Part shown: piece by piece, positions 19,841-20,957 of the stretch | How positions within the stretch are numbered: the first letter of the stretch is position 1 | Layout: each line of letters starts with the position of its first letter | Assembly (NCBI GenBank): GCA_041661365.1 | Contig: JBAZUN010000051.1 | Location: 1-20,957 of the forward strand | Direction: 5' to 3' | Source of the DNA: CAITNQ01 sp041661365 | Lineage (GTDB): Bacteria; Latescibacterota; UBA2968; UBA8231 | Length of the DNA: 20,957 bases | Notes under the pieces: model-generated | Database searches by the model: none | Seen by the model: only the letters and a program-made list of their open reading frames with translations | What the model was told of the DNA's origin: nothing | Translations under genes and position numbers: made by a program

Positions 19841-20957
19841 TCAAGGTCGTTGAGCCGCCGCGCGTCGGAGGTGCTCGGCCGCCTCGGCCGGTCGACCCAG
19901 TTCCTCGGCCAGCCTGGCCAGCAGGCGGTGCGGGGCCGCCTGCCAGGGATCCAGATCGCGGGCCGCCAGGGCGTGCGGCCAGGCCCGGCCTGACTCACCG
20001 CACCGGGCCAGGGCCAGGGCCACGTTGAACCGCATGGTGCGGGAGTCGAAGGCCACGCTGGCGGCATGCTCATAGGCCGCCACGGCCGCAGCCGGACGGC
20101 CATGGTCCAGTTCGTACTCCCCCCGCATGTACCAGTAATCGGCCTGCACCTTGCGCACCCACGGGTCCTCGTCGGTCCTCGCCTGATCCGCGGGGATCGG
20201 TTCGGGTGGCGGTCGATCCACCCCCTCTTCCCCTCGCTCCTGACCACGCCGTACCACCCGGTACGCCAGCCCGTCCGGAACCAGCTCGTGTTCGGCCGAC
20301 GGCAGACCACGCGCGACCAGGTAGTAAACCGGGCGCCTGCCCTGGCGGACCAGCTCCCCCTCGGCCCTTGCCTGCTGTTCCTGCTGCCGGGCCAGCGGCA
20401 GCCGTCGCTGCACCGGGGTGAGCAGGTCGGTCCCCCGGCCCATCCGGTTGTACAGGCTCACGTCCGGCCTGAACCCCTCCACCCGCTGGAGGTAGTCGAC
20501 CACGAACGAGGCATCGTCCCCCTCGGTCACCAGCACCGCCTCGGCAGGCAAGCCGGAGAGGATGTCCCGGCCGAACCGGTGCACGGTCCACTCGTCGCGG
20601 CGATCGGCGGCGCCCCCGTTGGCCACGAGGAGCAGTCCGGGGACCAGGACCCCGACCAGCGCGCCAACGGCGGTGCCGAACCGTCGCCGCAGGTCGTCGG
20701 CCCCGTACCCGATCAGGATGGCCAGGCCGGCAAAGCCGGTGAGGAAGAAGACCCCGAGCCCGTTGGGGTCCCGGTGGTAGTTCAGGACGGCCAGCAGGTT
20801 GCTCGACACGGTGAGAGCCACGAGCACGGCCATCGGCCGGTCGCGACGGACCACGGCCCAGCCACCCCAGGCGACCAGGGGGAGGAGGAGCGGCGTGAAC
20901 TCGCGAGGCAGTTGAGCCAGCCATCGCTGGCCGTTCAGCAGCATCCCCTGCCAAGGG
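19841..20957 (-). CDS. DUF2723 (GT117)-type membrane protein with TPR repeats, 5' end cut by window edge
   Basis: The frame stays open to the right edge, so the N-terminus is missing; 372 residues are visible. The visible part starts with about four membrane segments (LLLPLVAWGGWAVV, AVLVALTVSSNLLAVL, GVFFLTGFAGLAILIGY, ALVGVLVPGLLLV). An extracytoplasmic domain follows with AVLVTEGDDASFVVDYLQ and VEGFRPDVSLYNR, close to the GDND-F-LWY-Q...G-RPDV pattern of DUF2723 proteins. Residues 270-365 form helical TPR repeats (YWYMRGEYELDHGRPAAAV, AWPHALAARDLDPWQAA). DUF2723 proteins are related to lipid-linked-sugar glycosyltransferases (GT117); the acceptor is unknown. It is transcribed toward the EIIA gene, 110 bp away. 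Confidence 0.8.
   Translation of the reverse strand, partial: PWQGMLLNGQRWLAQLPREFTPLLLPLVAWGGWAVVRRDRPMAVLVALTVSSNLLAVLNYHRDPNGLGVFFLTGFAGLAILIGYGADDLRRRFGTAVGALVGVLVPGLLLVANGGAADRRDEWTVHRFGRDILSGLPAEAVLVTEGDDASFVVDYLQRVEGFRPDVSLYNRMGRGTDLLTPVQRRLPLARQQEQQARAEGELVRQGRRPVYYLVARGLPSAEHELVPDGLAYRVVRRGQERGEEGVDRPPPEPIPADQARTDEDPWVRKVQADYWYMRGEYELDHGRPAAAVAAYEHAASVAFDSRTMRFNVALALARCGESGRAWPHALAARDLDPWQAAPHRLLARLAEELGRPAEAAEHLRRAAAQRP

Noticed and set aside
1..20957. Looked for CRISPR arrays, toxin-antitoxin pairs, phage genes and known defence systems.
   Set aside because: No regularly spaced direct repeats, integrase, transposase or recognisable defence domain was seen.

Overview
The window is very GC-rich bacterial chromosome. 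It carries housekeeping, cell-division, cell-wall, flagellar and tRNA-modification genes and shows no phage, plasmid, CRISPR array or complete insertion sequence. The gene content (ssb, ftsA, mltG, pcrA, mtaB, miaB, fliS, fliM, an EIIA protein and a DUF2723/GT117-type membrane glycosyltransferase) and canonical -35/-10 promoters with mostly 17-bp spacers point to a flagellated, envelope-bearing, GC-rich bacterium. The DUF2723 protein would fit the FCB/Gemmatimonadota side of the tree, but this placement is only a weak inference.

Layout. On the minus strand, 1-2459 reads ssb, then a zinc-dependent phospholipase C-like protein, then a polytopic antiporter-like membrane protein cut by the left edge. 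Divergent from ssb, with its own promoter, is an unrecognised 611-aa repeat protein (2627-4462), followed by a single-domain response regulator (4583-4960). A strong promoter at 5111 and a roughly 260-nt highly foldable leader precede a solitary ftsA (5408-6628). Then come a promoter, tRNA-Thr(CGT) and a clear terminator (6644-6849), an RRM RNA-binding protein, a small membrane/coiled-coil protein, a minus-strand amidohydrolase, and a DUF420 (CtaM-like) membrane protein.

9149-12554 is a small flagellar locus. fliS reads left from a near-consensus sigma-28 promoter. fliM reads right from sigma-70-type promoters and a structured leader, and it is followed by a membrane protein and a DUF6569/ARPP-1-like protein. 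Next come mltG and pcrA, each directly preceded by one of two related 166-167-bp palindromic elements. mtaB and miaB then form a translationally coupled pair of tRNA methylthiotransferases. The right end, on the minus strand, holds a PTS EIIA-type protein and the 3' part of a DUF2723-type membrane protein with TPR repeats.

The most unusual feature is the pair of elements flanking mltG (12663-12829 and 13891-14056). They share length, nested helices, an internal loop and an apical loop, while the helix sequences differ with compensatory changes. This suggests a structured RNA family or a fold-constrained extragenic repeat that I do not recognise. Other points worth a second look are the ftsA leader, the fliS/fliM control region, and the repeat protein divergent from ssb that carries an SSB-tail-like DDLPF motif.
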